Numbered from the stretch's first letter, positions 1-8,740 are shown. The stretch: DNA of 64,000 nucleotides from Cupriavidus metallidurans CH34 (GCF_000196015.1 NC_007974.2:1178001-1242000), one strand, 5' to 3'. Notes: generated from the letters alone by a model not told the origin. Made by a program: numbers and translations.

Positions 1-926
1 GCGCTCTTGCGCCCATTGGCCTTGATCATCGTCAGCGCGGCGGATGCACCCTCCTGCACGGCGCGCGCCGTCGACGGCTCCAGCACAGTTGTCTTGAACG
101 GCTGACCGGCCTTGATGCCCATGCGCTGCATCTTCTCGACCATCGCGGTGTCATCGGCTGCGGGCGGGTTGGCGGGCAGCAGCGCGGCCAGACGGGTAAA
201 GAATGCCTGGGCGTCCATCGCCGCCACCTGCTCGGCCGGCGGCGTCTCCGTATCGATCATCGCTGCGCGCGGCACGGGCTGCACTGCGGTACGGCTGCCC
301 TTGCGCCAAGCCGACAGCGGCACCAGGCGGAACTGATCCTGCAGCCGGTGCACGTTCGCATAGTCCTGCTTGCCATTGGTCTGAATCCGACCAATCAGCC
401 AGGCCATATCGGTGGGCGACCGGATCTCCTTCACACCCTTGGGCAACTGCCCCTGCCAGTTCGGGCCGACGATTGCGAAAACCCCGCGCTTCGTACCAGT
501 CGTGCGCTTGCCCGGCGACGCGAAGACATTGGTCCAGGCATCAAGCATCGGCATCAGGTAATAGCGACCGCTGGTATCGGGCACGGACAGCACCATCGGC
601 TCCTTCGACAGGTCCAGCCACGCCGACGAATACAAGGTGTCGCCATTCGGGCTGACAACGTCGGTAAAGGCCGCGTCCGGGAAGGCGCGCTTGTGACCGA
701 ATGTATTGACCGGCACCTTGGCCGTCGCCACCTCACGCGTAACGTCCATCAGGACGAGCGGATAGGCGTAGGTGAACACCTCGGCCGAGAGGGTTTTCAT
801 CGCTTGGTCGGATGGCGGCTGTTCGACGGCCGAATCGGCTACCGAACGCTCCGACGTGGACGAGCAAGCGGAAAGGAAAACGGCAAGCGCAACTGCGCCC
901 GCCAATCTGCGGATGGATGAATTCAT
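1..926 (-). CDS. DUF1254-family lipoprotein, C-terminus beyond the window
   Basis: About 308 codons are visible and the reading frame is still open at the left edge. The N-terminus is a short lipoprotein signal with the lipobox LSAC at residues 17-20, so the product is probably exported and lipid-anchored. The body contains the DUF1254 hallmarks: EVFTYAYPLVLMDV near residue 50, VVSPNGDTLYSSAWLDL near 90 and GRYYLMPMLDAWTNVF near 125. The family normally continues into a DUF1214 domain, which would lie outside the window. Its biochemical role is not established. The ATG at 926 is preferred because the signal peptide follows directly. Confidence 0.85.
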   Translation of the reverse strand, partial: MNSSIRRLAGAVALAVFLSACSSTSERSVADSAVEQPPSDQAMKTLSAEVFTYAYPLVLMDVTREVATAKVPVNTFGHKRAFPDAAFTDVVSPNGDTLYSSAWLDLSKEPMVLSVPDTSGRYYLMPMLDAWTNVFASPGKRTTGTKRGVFAIVGPNWQGQLPKGVKEIRSPTDMAWLIGRIQTNGKQDYANVHRLQDQFRLVPLSAWRKGSRTAVQPVPRAAMIDTETPPAEQVAAMDAQAFFTRLAALLPANPPAADDTAMVEKMQRMGIKAGQPFKTTVLEPSTARAVQEGASAALTMIKANGRKS

Positions 927-1485
927 GACCCCGTTTCCCATGGGAATGGCGGCCTTCCGGGCATCAGCAGGGGCGCGAGTTGCTCCGGAGGCGCATCTGA
1001 TAGGGACGAATAATGTGCTTCCGGGTTGGCGGCTGTCAATGGCCCCGGCGAGTGGTTGCGCGGGGAAACGTACATTGGGGTTGGATTTTTTGGGGGGCTG
1101 TGAAAGGCCGCTGTACACTTTGGGTGCTTGCCAGTTCGTGCCCTGTGGGCCAATGCGTTCACAGATGTTCCGGCGAAAGCGACATCTACACGAGGCGCAC
1201 AAACCCAAATGCCGATCCAAGGGTTTTCTGATTGTGCGACGCGGCCTTTAGGGCACAGGTTCTCAGGCAAGCGAAATGCCATTTGGCATCGAAGGGCCGG
1301 CGGCTAGTCTCTGGGCGTATAAGCCCCGACAGAACGACCTTACGGCGACTGTGCCATCCATCGCAGCCGCTGCTTTGCACCATCGATTGCCGCAGCGGCC
1401 ACCACATACGAGTCGGTCATCGTCTTCAGATGAATCCACTGAACACAATCGAGCCAGACATACCCTCGCGCAGCAACCCAAAATG
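927..1485. other. Intergenic region, no gene seen
   Basis: This stretch separates the DUF1254 lipoprotein from the tRNA-Arg terminator. Reading frames here have no recognisable domain, plausible ribosome binding site or high-GC third-position pattern. The promoter of the lipoprotein should lie in the first hundred bases, but no convincing -10/-35 pair was identified. Confidence 0.5.
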
Positions 1486-1517
1486 AAAAAGGGCTTCCAT
1501 TTCTGGAAGCCCTTTTA
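1486..1517 (-). terminator. Rho-independent terminator after tRNA-Arg
   Basis: A 13-bp perfect stem (AAAAGGGCTTCCA paired with TGGAAGCCCTTTT) around a 4-nt loop ends six bases beyond the 3' CCA of tRNA-Arg. On the minus strand it is followed by a T run, as expected for intrinsic termination. Confidence 0.85.
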
Positions 1518-1522
1518 ATAGG

Positions 1523-1599
1523 TGGCGCGGCTGGCAGGATTCGAACCCACGACCCCTTGGTTCGTAGCCAAGTACTCTATCCAACTGAGCTACAGCCGC
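1523..1599 (-). tRNA. tRNA-Arg (anticodon ACG)
   Basis: A 77-nt cloverleaf is readable on the minus strand. It has a 7-bp acceptor stem GCGGCTG/CAGCCGC, a D-arm with AGTTGGATA, an anticodon stem CTTGG/CCAAG around loop CTACGAA (anticodon ACG), a T-arm with TTCGAAT and an encoded CCA end. It reads CGN arginine codons after A34 deamination. Confidence 0.97.
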
Positions 1600-1612
1600 A
1601 CGCGAGGCCCGA

Positions 1613-1640
1613 ATTGTATCGCAATTCGCATCGCGCGCAA
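1613..1640 (-). promoter_or_regulatory. Sigma-70 promoter of tRNA-Arg
   Basis: On the minus strand TTGCGC (1640-1635) and TACAAT (1618-1613) are separated by 16 bp. The -10 box lies 13 bp before the mature tRNA 5' end, and the discriminator is GC-rich, as is usual for stable RNA promoters. Confidence 0.7.
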
Positions 1641-1717
1641 GTACTTCGTGAAAATTATTTCTCGAATACCAGATACTCCCTCGTCAGACACTACCGCGAC
1701 ACTGCTTCCGCCATCCC

Positions 1718-2608
1718 TTACCAGCGGTATCTGGCACCCAGAGTTCCGCCCGCGTTGCGTCCTGCGCGCGCCTTGACCCATAGTTTCAGGCCGGTGGTCG
1801 AATTGCTGTGCGCGCCGACGTTGAAGGACAGTAGACCACGCAGCAGATCGGTGTCGATGCGCGTGCCGTTGATGTTGATGGTGCGTGCGCGATTGTCTTG
1901 CCACCAGTCCGCTTCAACGAAGGGGTAGACACCATTCAGGCGCGTGGGCGCGGAGCTATACAGCCGCACGGCCAGCCCGGTGGCATTGGCCTCGCCCGGT
2001 GGCGCGTCCCAGTTGCCGGGTACCGGCGCCATGCCAGGACGGTATGCCATCTCGACACGGGACTGCAGGGTGGGACCGGATCTGTTGCGCGACAGCGGCG
2101 TATCCATCGCCAGTGCCATGGTGCGCGTGCCGCCATCGACGAACCCGGTTGCCGTTGTCATGTCATCGAGATGCAGCATCGCCGGGCGCGTGCCGGCCCG
2201 GTACGTTTCGACCTGGCGATCGATCGGTCCCGCGCTGCCCACGACCTCATGCTCTCCACTGGGCACCGACATCTGCTCCGAAGCCAGCACGTTGACAGGC
2301 GCAGGCTGATCAGGATCGTCGTCCATGGCCACCATGCGAGGTGGCTCGAGCGATGGGGATTCCGGTGTGGCGGCTTCCGCAGGCGGCGTGCCCGCGTCGC
2401 GTTTGTCCTGGACAATCGACGGCGGCATATCCGCGCCTGGCGGCCCGCTCGCAAGTTCCTCGGCGCAGGCCGCGGCGCTCGCAAGCAGCACGATCAGGAA
2501 GCCCAGATGGAGACAGGAATGGTGCCCTGGGTGCGCGGCGACACAGCGCTCCCAGCCGGGACAATGCCCGGCGCCCTCCCCTCTCCCGCACGTGAACAGT
2601 ACGGACAT
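1718..2608 (-). CDS. Secreted protein ending in an autotransporter-barrel-like tail
   Basis: A 296-residue protein. A hydrophobic export segment (LGFLIVLLASAAAC, about residues 35-48) follows an unusually long polar N-terminus. A Pro/Ala/Asp-rich low-complexity region comes next, up to about residue 130. The last ~75 residues resemble the final strands of an autotransporter beta-barrel: YPFVEADWWQDN, a dyad of amphipathic strands and the terminal aromatic GTLGARYRW. A complete barrel needs about 270 residues, so this is too short to be a classical autotransporter on its own. The ATG at 2608 is preferred over a TTG 14 codons upstream because AAGGTGG lies six bases before it. Function unknown. 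Confidence 0.6.
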   Translation of the reverse strand: MSVLFTCGRGEGAGHCPGWERCVAAHPGHHSCLHLGFLIVLLASAAACAEELASGPPGADMPPSIVQDKRDAGTPPAEAATPESPSLEPPRMVAMDDDPDQPAPVNVLASEQMSVPSGEHEVVGSAGPIDRQVETYRAGTRPAMLHLDDMTTATGFVDGGTRTMALAMDTPLSRNRSGPTLQSRVEMAYRPGMAPVPGNWDAPPGEANATGLAVRLYSSAPTRLNGVYPFVEADWWQDNRARTININGTRIDTDLLRGLLSFNVGAHSNSTTGLKLWVKARAGRNAGGTLGARYRW

Positions 2609-2780
2609 GGCAACCACCTTGCCGGGCGTTATTGAATCGTGCCCGATCAAACTGGAGCATAGGTCAAAGCCGGCGTGTCAGTTAGACCGTAATGCGGGTT
2701 GCCGGACGGGAGCGGCACGCCCTGAGAATTTTGCCTGACAGTGTCAGTCATTCTTCCTGGAGCCGGTCCTCTTAAGCCTC

Positions 2781-2848
2781 GGGCGGAAAAACGAAAAAGC
2801 CCCGCTTGCGCGGGGCTTTTCTGAATTTGGTGCCCAGAAGAGGACTCG
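2781..2848 (-). repeat. Duplicate of tRNA-Leu 3' end plus terminator (copy A)
   Basis: This 68-bp segment matches 2933-3001 with one mismatch and one indel. It carries the last 21 nt of tRNA-Leu including CCA (2828-2848) and the same GC-rich terminator hairpin (2795-2820). No tRNA body accompanies it. The structure is what remains when DNA integrates at, or recombines across, a tRNA 3' end. Confidence 0.85.
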
Positions 2849-2905
2849 GTCACCCATGCGCGACCCCGGGTTGCGCTTGCATGCGCAACCTTGTCTCGTC
2901 CTCGC

Positions 2906-2927
2906 GAAAGGCCCTCAAGGGCCTTTC
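2906..2927. terminator. Extra hairpin terminator between the two tRNA-Leu ends
   Basis: GAAAGGCCC, a TCAA loop and GGGCCTTTC form a perfect 9-bp stem followed on the + strand by TTT. A second perfect hairpin (GGTTGCGC/GCGCAACC) lies just before it, near 2873-2894. Neither belongs to an identifiable gene, so both may be debris of a lost element or tRNA. Confidence 0.55.
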
Positions 2928-2932
2928 TTTCC

Positions 2933-3001
2933 GGGCGGAGAAACGAAAAAAGCCCCGCTTGCGCGGGGCTTTTCTGAATTTGGTGCCCAGAAGAGGACTC
3001 G
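2933..3001 (-). repeat. Direct repeat, copy B (end of the intact tRNA-Leu)
   Basis: This is the counterpart of 2781-2848, here continuous with the intact tRNA-Leu. Start-to-start spacing of the two copies is 152 bp. Similarity stops exactly inside the T-arm of the tRNA, after GGACTCG on the + strand. Confidence 0.85.
2948..2973 (-). terminator. Rho-independent terminator of tRNA-Leu
   Basis: AAAAGCCCCGC pairs with GCGGGGCTTTT across a TTGC loop, giving an 11-bp GC-rich stem with T residues on the minus strand. It begins eight bases past the tRNA CCA end. Confidence 0.85.
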
Positions 3002-3067
3002 AACCTCCACAGTGTTGCCACCGCTAGGACCTGAACCTAGTGCGTCTACCAATTCCGCCATCTGGGC
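2981..3067 (-). tRNA. tRNA-Leu (anticodon CAG)
   Basis: An 87-nt class II tRNA. It has a GCCCAGA/TCTGGGC acceptor stem, a D-loop AATTGGTAGAC, the anticodon loop TTCAGGT (CAG), a long variable arm GGTGGCAACACTGT typical of leucine tRNAs, a T-arm with TTCGAGT and an encoded CCA. It reads CUG, the dominant leucine codon in this GC-rich genome. Confidence 0.97.
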
Positions 3068-3106
3068 TTCGTTTCGCTGCATTGCTGCTGCGATGCGAAG
3101 AAAGAG

Positions 3107-3135
3107 ATTATGCTGAGCAAGCCGATCTCTGTCAA
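3107..3135 (-). promoter_or_regulatory. Sigma-70 promoter of tRNA-Leu
   Basis: On the minus strand a consensus -35 TTGACA (3135-3130) and -10 CATAAT (3112-3107) are separated by the optimal 17 bp. The -10 lies 39 bp before the mature tRNA end, implying a 5' leader of about 30 nt to be removed by RNase P. Confidence 0.8.
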
Positions 3136-3174
3136 CACAAAATTCATCGATTCTTCAAAAAACGCTCCACATCG

Positions 3175-4455
3175 TCATGCCCGGTGTAACTGGAAGTCGA
3201 CTTGAGCCGGTCGACCCGCGAGCGCCAGCATTGCGGTGGCCGGCGCCGTGCGGGCGATGACATTCCCTGCCCGCATTACCAGCAGCCGCGTTGCGCGCAG
3301 GCGGAGCGCCTCCACCGGGTCCCGCGCCTGCAGCAGCACCAGATCCGCGCGGCGGCCCGGCGAGATCCCATAGCCTTCGAGACCCAGGATACGTGCCGGC
3401 GTTTCTGTCACAGCGGTGAAACACGCGCGCATGGCGTCCTGCCCCGTCATCTGCGCGACGTGCAGACCCATGTGGGCCACCTCTAGCATGTCGCCCGAGC
3501 CAAGGCTGTACCAGGGGTCCATCACACAGTCGTGACCGAAGGCCACAGGAATGCCGGCGGCAAGCATCTCGGGCACGCGCGTCATGCCGCGCCGCTTCGG
3601 ATAGGTATCGTGCCGCCCCTGCAGCGTGATGTTGATCAGCGGATTGGCGATGGCCGATACGCCGGCCTCTCGCATCAGCGGCAGCAGCTTGGAGACGTAG
3701 TAATTGTCCATCGAATGCATCGACGTCAGATGCGAACCCGTGACGCGTCCCTGCAAACCCAGCCGTACCGATTCGCTCGCCAGCGTCTCGATATGGCGCG
3801 ACATCGGGTCGTCGCTTTCGTCGCAATGCATGTCCACGCGCAACCCGCGCTCGGCGGCTTCCTCGCAGAGCATCTTCACCGACGCCGCGCCGTCGGCCAT
3901 CGTGCGCTCAAAATGCGGAATGCCGCCCACCACATCGACGCCAAGGTCCAGCGCGCGGCGAAGGTTGTTGAGCGCATCCGGTGCGCGCAGCAGACCGTCC
4001 TGCGGAAATGCCACGAGTTGCAGATCCAGGTAGGGCCTGACGCGCTCACGCACGTGCAGCAGCGCCTCCGTGGCCAGCAGGCGCGGATCGCACACATCCA
4101 CGTGGGAACGGATCGCCAGCAGCCCTTTGGAGACGGCCCAGTCGCAATACGCCAGCGCGCGCTCGACGATGGCATCCTGCGTAAGCAGCGGCTTCAGCTC
4201 CCCCCACAGCGCGATGCCCTCGAGCAGCGTGCCGGACTGGTTCACGCGCGGCAGGCCGTATGACAGCGTGGAGTCCATATGGAAGTGCGCATCGACGAAC
4301 GGCGGCGAGACAAGCTGTCCAGCAGCGTCGATCTCCTCGCCCGCCGTTGCCGCGATCCGTGGCTCCACCGCCGCGATCCGCCCGTTGGCAATGCCGATAT
4401 CGATATCGGTACGTCCGTCAGGCATATTGCAGTGGCGCAGGATGGTGTCGAACAT
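3175..4455 (-). CDS. codA: Cytosine deaminase (amidohydrolase)
   Basis: This 426-residue protein should deaminate cytosine to uracil and ammonia in the cytoplasm. It follows the E. coli CodA plan throughout. The metal-binding DAHFHMD (His57, His59) comes first, then SHVDVCDP, the DMHCDE segment carrying the catalytic Glu, SHLTSMHS, QGRHDTYPKRRG and GHDCVMDPWYSLG with the metal/proton-relay Asp. The ATG at 4455 is chosen because upstream codons do not align with the family. It is the last gene of the pyrimidine operon, 83 bp after the RutR-like regulator, so it would feed cytosine-derived uracil to Upp and the URC enzymes. Confidence 0.93.
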   Translation of the reverse strand: MFDTILRHCNMPDGRTDIDIGIANGRIAAVEPRIAATAGEEIDAAGQLVSPPFVDAHFHMDSTLSYGLPRVNQSGTLLEGIALWGELKPLLTQDAIVERALAYCDWAVSKGLLAIRSHVDVCDPRLLATEALLHVRERVRPYLDLQLVAFPQDGLLRAPDALNNLRRALDLGVDVVGGIPHFERTMADGAASVKMLCEEAAERGLRVDMHCDESDDPMSRHIETLASESVRLGLQGRVTGSHLTSMHSMDNYYVSKLLPLMREAGVSAIANPLINITLQGRHDTYPKRRGMTRVPEMLAAGIPVAFGHDCVMDPWYSLGSGDMLEVAHMGLHVAQMTGQDAMRACFTAVTETPARILGLEGYGISPGRRADLVLLQARDPVEALRLRATRLLVMRAGNVIARTAPATAMLALAGRPAQVDFQLHRA

Positions 4456-4538
4456 GAGGCGTCCCTTGTGATCCCGGTGGCGGTGACGTGGCAATGGTAG
4501 ACGAAGACTGCATGGCAACTGCCATGCTAGATGCTGGC

Positions 4539-5204
4539 TCAGGCCAGCGAGGCTTCCTGATCCAGCCCGCAGCCACGCAGCAGCAATGCCACCAGGTGCT
4601 CGGTGGCGCGTTCGAAGTCCTCGGTGTCGAGCTGGCTGACGCCCAGCACGGCGCAGACCTGCGCATCGAAGTCCGCGTACGTCTGCGTGGCGGCCCAGAT
4701 CGTGAAGAAGAGGTGATAGGGGTCGACACGGGCCATCTGACCGTCTTCAATCCATGAGCGAATCACCATGGCCTTGCGCGTCACCAGTTCGCGCAACGCT
4801 TCACGCAGCACGCCGCCGATCTCAGGGGCGCCGTGCAGCAACTCGTTGGCGAACACGCGAGACGCGTCCGGATGGCTGGCCGACAGCCGCATCTTGGCGC
4901 GGATGTACTGCTCCAGCGCCACGCGCGGCGCATGGTCGGCGCTGATGATATCGGTCTCCGATAGCCAGAGCTGCAACGTGTGCGCCAGCACGGCGCGGTA
5001 CAGCGCCTGCTTCGTCCGGAAGTAGTAGTGCAGGTTCGACTTCGGCATGCCGGCGTGCAGCGCGATGTCGGCCATCGTGGCCCCGGCGAACCCCGCGCGC
5101 GCGAACACGTGTTCCGCGGCGCGCAGGATCTGCGCCTCATTCTCCTGCCGGATACGGCCTCCCGATTCGCGCACGGGCGGCGCAAGCGCCGGCGCGCCCA
5201 TCAT
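4539..5204 (-). CDS. RutR-like TetR-family regulator of pyrimidine catabolism
   Basis: A 221-residue one-domain repressor. The TetR HTH occupies residues ~20-75 ([19 protein letters not shown], then [21 protein letters not shown]). The C-terminal ligand domain resembles E. coli RutR closely: IKAKMRLS-type helix, [32 protein letters not shown]. RutR senses uracil/thymine. The start overlaps the upp stop by 4 bp (ATGA), so the two are translationally coupled. A palindrome matching the RutR box lies upstream of the first gene of this operon (8609-8632), which points to autoregulated control of the whole cluster. The ligand is inferred from similarity and context. Confidence 0.88.
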   Translation of the reverse strand: MMGAPALAPPVRESGGRIRQENEAQILRAAEHVFARAGFAGATMADIALHAGMPKSNLHYYFRTKQALYRAVLAHTLQLWLSETDIISADHAPRVALEQYIRAKMRLSASHPDASRVFANELLHGAPEIGGVLREALRELVTRKAMVIRSWIEDGQMARVDPYHLFFTIWAATQTYADFDAQVCAVLGVSQLDTEDFERATEHLVALLLRGCGLDQEASLA

Positions 5205-5893
5205 TTGGTGCCGTAGAGCCGGTCACCGGCATCGCCGAGACCGGGCACGATATAGCCGTGCTCGTTGAGTTGCTCGTCAATGGCCGCCGTGACGATGCAG
5301 ACATCAGGGTGCGCTGCCTGCAGCGCGCGTAATCCGGGCCGCGATGCAATCAGGCAGACATACTTCATGGTGGTCACCCCCGCTTCCTTGAGACGATTCA
5401 ATGCGGCGATGGCCGAGTTGCCCGTAGCCAGCATCGGGTCGACGACGATCACCATCCGCTCGCCGATGTCCTCGGGCATCTTGAAGTAGTACTCGATCGG
5501 CTCCAGTGTCTCGGGGTCGCGGTACAGGCCGATATGACCCACGCGAGCAGCCGGCAGCAGTTCCAGCATCCCGTCGAGAAAGCCGTTGCCGGCACGGAGG
5601 ATCGATACCAGACAGAGCTTCTTGCCGGACAGCACCGGCGACTGCATGGGCGCGATCGGCGTGCGGATCGAGATGATCTCCATCGCCAGGTCGCGCGTCG
5701 CCTCGTAGGTCAGGAGCTGGCTGATCTCCCGCACCAGGCGCCGGAAGTTGTCGGTGGTGGTGTCCTCGTTGCGCACGAGTGTGACCTTGTGCTGCACCAG
5801 TGGATGATTCACGACCATGACCGAAGGCGACGTGGCCTTATCGGGGTTGACATAGGTCTCCGTGGCCGCAGCCGCGGCTGGCAGATCGTTCAT
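5201..5893 (-). CDS. upp: Uracil phosphoribosyltransferase
   Basis: A 230-residue enzyme converting uracil and PRPP to UMP and pyrophosphate. Visible signatures are the PRPP loop [18 protein letters not shown] and the family segments [18 protein letters not shown] near the N-terminus, [16 protein letters not shown], and a uracil-binding C-terminus [18 protein letters not shown]. The ATG at 5893 has a good AAGGAG upstream; a short low-complexity stretch precedes the conserved core. Its position between DUF1688/URC4 and the RutR-like regulator suggests a catabolic rather than a salvage role, like Urc6 in the yeast URC pathway. Confidence 0.93.
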   Translation of the reverse strand: MNDLPAAAAATETYVNPDKATSPSVMVVNHPLVQHKVTLVRNEDTTTDNFRRLVREISQLLTYEATRDLAMEIISIRTPIAPMQSPVLSGKKLCLVSILRAGNGFLDGMLELLPAARVGHIGLYRDPETLEPIEYYFKMPEDIGERMVIVVDPMLATGNSAIAALNRLKEAGVTTMKYVCLIASRPGLRALQAAHPDVCIVTAAIDEQLNEHGYIVPGLGDAGDRLYGTK

Positions 5894-6042
5894 GGTGCGC
5901 TCCTTGAGTGACAAACTCTCGTGAAGTTCGGGCAAGGCGGTCCTTGGGCCCGCCACGTCTGGGGCTGCCAGCGAATCGTTTCCGTTGTCTGCTGTCCGTT
6001 GTCTACTGCCTGCTTCCGTGCGTTCGATCCATGCGCGACGCG

Positions 6043-7350
6043 CTAGAACACAGTGCCGTCGCTCTGTATTGCGAACGGCGGCGGCCCGCCCGGTGGACGC
6101 CGCTGCGCCGCGACACGCCGCCCCGCCGCCCACGTGCCGCCCTCGAGCACACGCGCCAGCGGAAAGTCCGCTTCGCTCAAACCGAGCGCCTGCCGCACGC
6201 CATCAGCGATCAGATCCAGCCCCGTCACGGTCAGCGCTCGCCATTCGACGATCTCCGGCTCATCCACCGCGTGCGCGCGGCTGGCGAACGTGGCATCGCG
6301 TGGCACCATCAGTTCGAAGTCGTACAGCAGGCCACCGTTGCGGTACTCGGGCAGACCCGTCAGCGCATCGAGCCCGGTCACGGTCAGCCCCGCATCCTCC
6401 AGCGGCTCCAGCAACGAATAGGTCAGCCATTGCGTGAGTTTGTGGAACGGCACCATACCCTCGGGAGCCGCCGGATGCCGCCAGCAATCCCCGAGCGAGA
6501 TCCCCTGGATCTGCAGCCGGCCTGGCCACACAGGGCCCAGCGCCACCAGCAGCGTGCGCAGCACGAAGCTCGCTTCGATCCGGCCTTCGCGCGCATGCGA
6601 GGCCAGATAGTCATACAGGTTGCCGAGCCGTGCCGGGCTGCCAAACACCGCCGGTGTGTCCTGCATCACCTCCCCGAGCCGGCGCAGAAGTCCCGCGCGG
6701 CCTTCCAGGCCGACCAGCGGGTTGTGCTGCGCCACCTGGAACGCCGAGGCAATGGTCGAGGCGTCGATGCGGCAAAGGCGGTCGGCGTCGGAACGTAACG
6801 GATCGCCTTGCCCGGCGGAGAAGCCGCCACGCGCGAACAGGTCGAAGCTGGCCACGCCGAGCCCCTCCGAGCGCGTCAGCATCATGTCGCTGGCCGCATC
6901 GCGGTAGCGCCAGTCGGGCCCAGCGCCCGCATCGAGCAGCACGCTCGGGATCACCAGATCTATGCCGATCCGCGCGCGCTCCTCGCGATGCTCGGGGCCC
7001 GACATGCCCGCGCGCTCGCACAGGATCTGCCAGCGGTTGATCGTGGCCTGCCCCGGCCCGCCACTTTCAAAATGGCGCCAGCGGCTGTGATACGGCACCT
7101 GCAACGTCGGATAGCGGCGGCGAATCGTCGCGGCCACATAGTCGGCGATCGCGTGAACGCGGTCCGGGTGCCACGTGAACAACTCGGATTCCCCCGAGGC
7201 CACGAAGTCCGTCACCACCGCGCAACGCGTTCGCACGGCTTCCGCACTGAGCAGCGCAGCCGCGGGATGATCGGGTGGAACGGGGCTATGCCAGCCGCTG
7301 CCCATGCCATCGTCGCGTCCTGCTCTGCCTCCTTCCGGAAATTCATTCAT
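6043..7350 (-). CDS. DUF1688 protein, URC4-type uracil catabolism factor
   Basis: A 435-residue soluble protein with DUF1688 signatures across its length: [11 protein letters not shown] near residue 30, [63 protein letters not shown] and [21 protein letters not shown]. The family is Urc4/UrgC, required for uracil degradation by the URC route in Lachancea kluyveri; its exact reaction is not settled. The ATG at 7350 overlaps the preceding URC1-like stop by 4 bp, so the two products are probably made in equal amounts. 149 bp separate it from upp. Upstream in-frame codons belong to the overlapping gene and are not family-like. Confidence 0.9.
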   Translation of the reverse strand: MNEFPEGGRAGRDDGMGSGWHSPVPPDHPAAALLSAEAVRTRCAVVTDFVASGESELFTWHPDRVHAIADYVAATIRRRYPTLQVPYHSRWRHFESGGPGQATINRWQILCERAGMSGPEHREERARIGIDLVIPSVLLDAGAGPDWRYRDAASDMMLTRSEGLGVASFDLFARGGFSAGQGDPLRSDADRLCRIDASTIASAFQVAQHNPLVGLEGRAGLLRRLGEVMQDTPAVFGSPARLGNLYDYLASHAREGRIEASFVLRTLLVALGPVWPGRLQIQGISLGDCWRHPAAPEGMVPFHKLTQWLTYSLLEPLEDAGLTVTGLDALTGLPEYRNGGLLYDFELMVPRDATFASRAHAVDEPEIVEWRALTVTGLDLIADGVRQALGLSEADFPLARVLEGGTWAAGRRVAAQRRPPGGPPPFAIQSDGTVF

Positions 7351-8585
7351 TCCTTCAACCCCCTGCCCTTTGCCTGGGCGAGTTCCTTGGCGTCGGGCGG
7401 CGTGTACCTGGAGAAATAACCCGCCGCCACCTTCGCATCGATTTCCACGCGCGCATCGGCCGGGATCAGGGACTCGGGAATCGCCACCTGCTCCACCACC
7501 TCGATACCCTGCGCCGTCAGCGCGCCGTGCTTCATGTTGCTCATCGAGGCCCAGCGATCGATCCTCCTGATCCCGAGCCAGTGAAATACATCCGGCATCA
7601 ATTCCTGGAACCGCATGTCCTGCACGCCGGCCACGCATTCGGTACGTTCGAAGTAGGTTTCGGCGCGGTCGCCGCCCACCTGGCGCTTGCGCGCGTTGTA
7701 GACCAGGAACTTCGTCACCTCGCCAAGCGCGCGGCCTTCCTTCCGGTTATAGACCACCAGGCCCACGCCACCCTGCTGCGCCATCTCGATACAAACCTCG
7801 ATACCGTGCGCCAGATACGGGCGGCATGTGCAGATGTCCGACCCGAACACGTCGGAGCCATTGCATTCGTCATGCACGCGGCAGGCGACGCGGGTATCGG
7901 GCTGGCCCAGCTTTGTGACATCGCCGAAAAAATAGAGCGTCATGCCGCCGATCGGAGGCAGGAACACCTTCAGATCGGGTCGCGTCACAAGTTCGGGAAA
8001 CATGCCGCCGGTCTGCTCGAACAGGCTGCGGCGCAGCACGCTCTCCTTGATATTGAAGCGGCGCGCGATGCCGGGCAGGTACCAGACCGGGTCCACCGCC
8101 GCCTTGGTCACGCGCACGTCGCCATTGGCCTCGAGGATGTCGCCGTCGGGCTTGAGCCGTCCGGCCGAGATCGCGGCCATGAGTTCGGGCATGTTGATAT
8201 GTGCACGCGTGATGGCGATGGTCGGACGGATGTCCACCCCGGCGGCGATGCGGTCGGCGAAGACGGTGGAGACCAGGTGGCCCCAGGGATCCAGCGACAC
8301 GATCCTGTCCGGATCGCCCCACTGCGGGTGCGGGCCGATGGCTTCGGCCGGGGATGTATCGGTCAGGTCGGGACGATGCGCGCGCTGCAGGCTGCCCGCC
8401 GCCACTGCCAGCGCGCGATAGATCGCATAGGCGCCAGCGTGGGTACCAATAACGTTGCGCTGCGCGGGGTCTGTCAGGCTGGCAATGACCGGCCCCCGCT
8501 CGGCCGCCGTGGGTGCGCCCCAGTGAATCGGCTCGGCCGGCTTGTCGCGGCGTGTGTGCGAGGTCAGAACGATATGATCGGACAT
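7347..8585 (-). CDS. GTP cyclohydrolase II-like protein, URC1-type
   Basis: A 412-residue relative of RibA. The zinc site Cys241-x10-Cys252-x-Cys254 is intact within RVHDECNGSDVFGSDICTC, and the phosphate-binding block reads YNRKEGRALGEVTKF where riboflavin RibA has EGRGIGL. This substitution and a long N-terminal extension (~220 residues with VSLDPWGHLV and TRAHINMPEL) are the marks of the URC1 subgroup, not of riboflavin synthesis. It is the first gene of the operon and sits 24 bp from a RutR-type operator. In the URC pathway it is thought to act on a uracil-derived ribosylated intermediate; that activity is inferred from the family. Confidence 0.9.
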   Translation of the reverse strand: MSDHIVLTSHTRRDKPAEPIHWGAPTAAERGPVIASLTDPAQRNVIGTHAGAYAIYRALAVAAGSLQRAHRPDLTDTSPAEAIGPHPQWGDPDRIVSLDPWGHLVSTVFADRIAAGVDIRPTIAITRAHINMPELMAAISAGRLKPDGDILEANGDVRVTKAAVDPVWYLPGIARRFNIKESVLRRSLFEQTGGMFPELVTRPDLKVFLPPIGGMTLYFFGDVTKLGQPDTRVACRVHDECNGSDVFGSDICTCRPYLAHGIEVCIEMAQQGGVGLVVYNRKEGRALGEVTKFLVYNARKRQVGGDRAETYFERTECVAGVQDMRFQELMPDVFHWLGIRRIDRWASMSNMKHGALTAQGIEVVEQVAIPESLIPADARVEIDAKVAAGYFSRYTPPDAKELAQAKGRGLKE

Positions 8586-8608
8586 GGCAGCCTCGTCTCC
8601 CCGGATCG

Positions 8609-8632
8609 AAACCTGACCAGTTGGTCAGGTTT
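8609..8632. promoter_or_regulatory. RutR-type operator of the URC/codA operon
   Basis: A perfect 24-bp palindrome with 11-bp arms around GT; its core is CTGACCAGTTGGTCAG. The known E. coli RutR box is TTGACCAnnTGGTCAA, so the inner heptamers match exactly. It lies 24 bp upstream of the URC1-like ATG, between a TATATA-containing stretch (minus-strand -10 candidate) and the start codon, so a bound TetR protein would block transcription. A RutR-like regulator is encoded by the fourth gene of the same operon. Confidence 0.85.
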
Positions 8633-8740
8633 ATATATCCATACTAGGCAATGGCCATGCCAACCCTCAACTGGGGTTGTTACCGTGAGTGACATTCCGC
8701 ACGCACCGGACGGGTGCGGGATGCATGACGAAGGCGGTAC

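Noticed and set aside
2647..3021. Open frame with an internally repeated protein sequence across the tRNA-Leu tail copies
   Set aside because: The repeat is simply the translated duplicate of the tRNA 3' end and terminator; it is not a coding gene.
7347..8585. Riboflavin-type GTP cyclohydrolase II (RibA)
   Set aside because: The EGRALGEVTKF wording, the long N-terminal extension and coupling to DUF1688 point to the URC1 subgroup.
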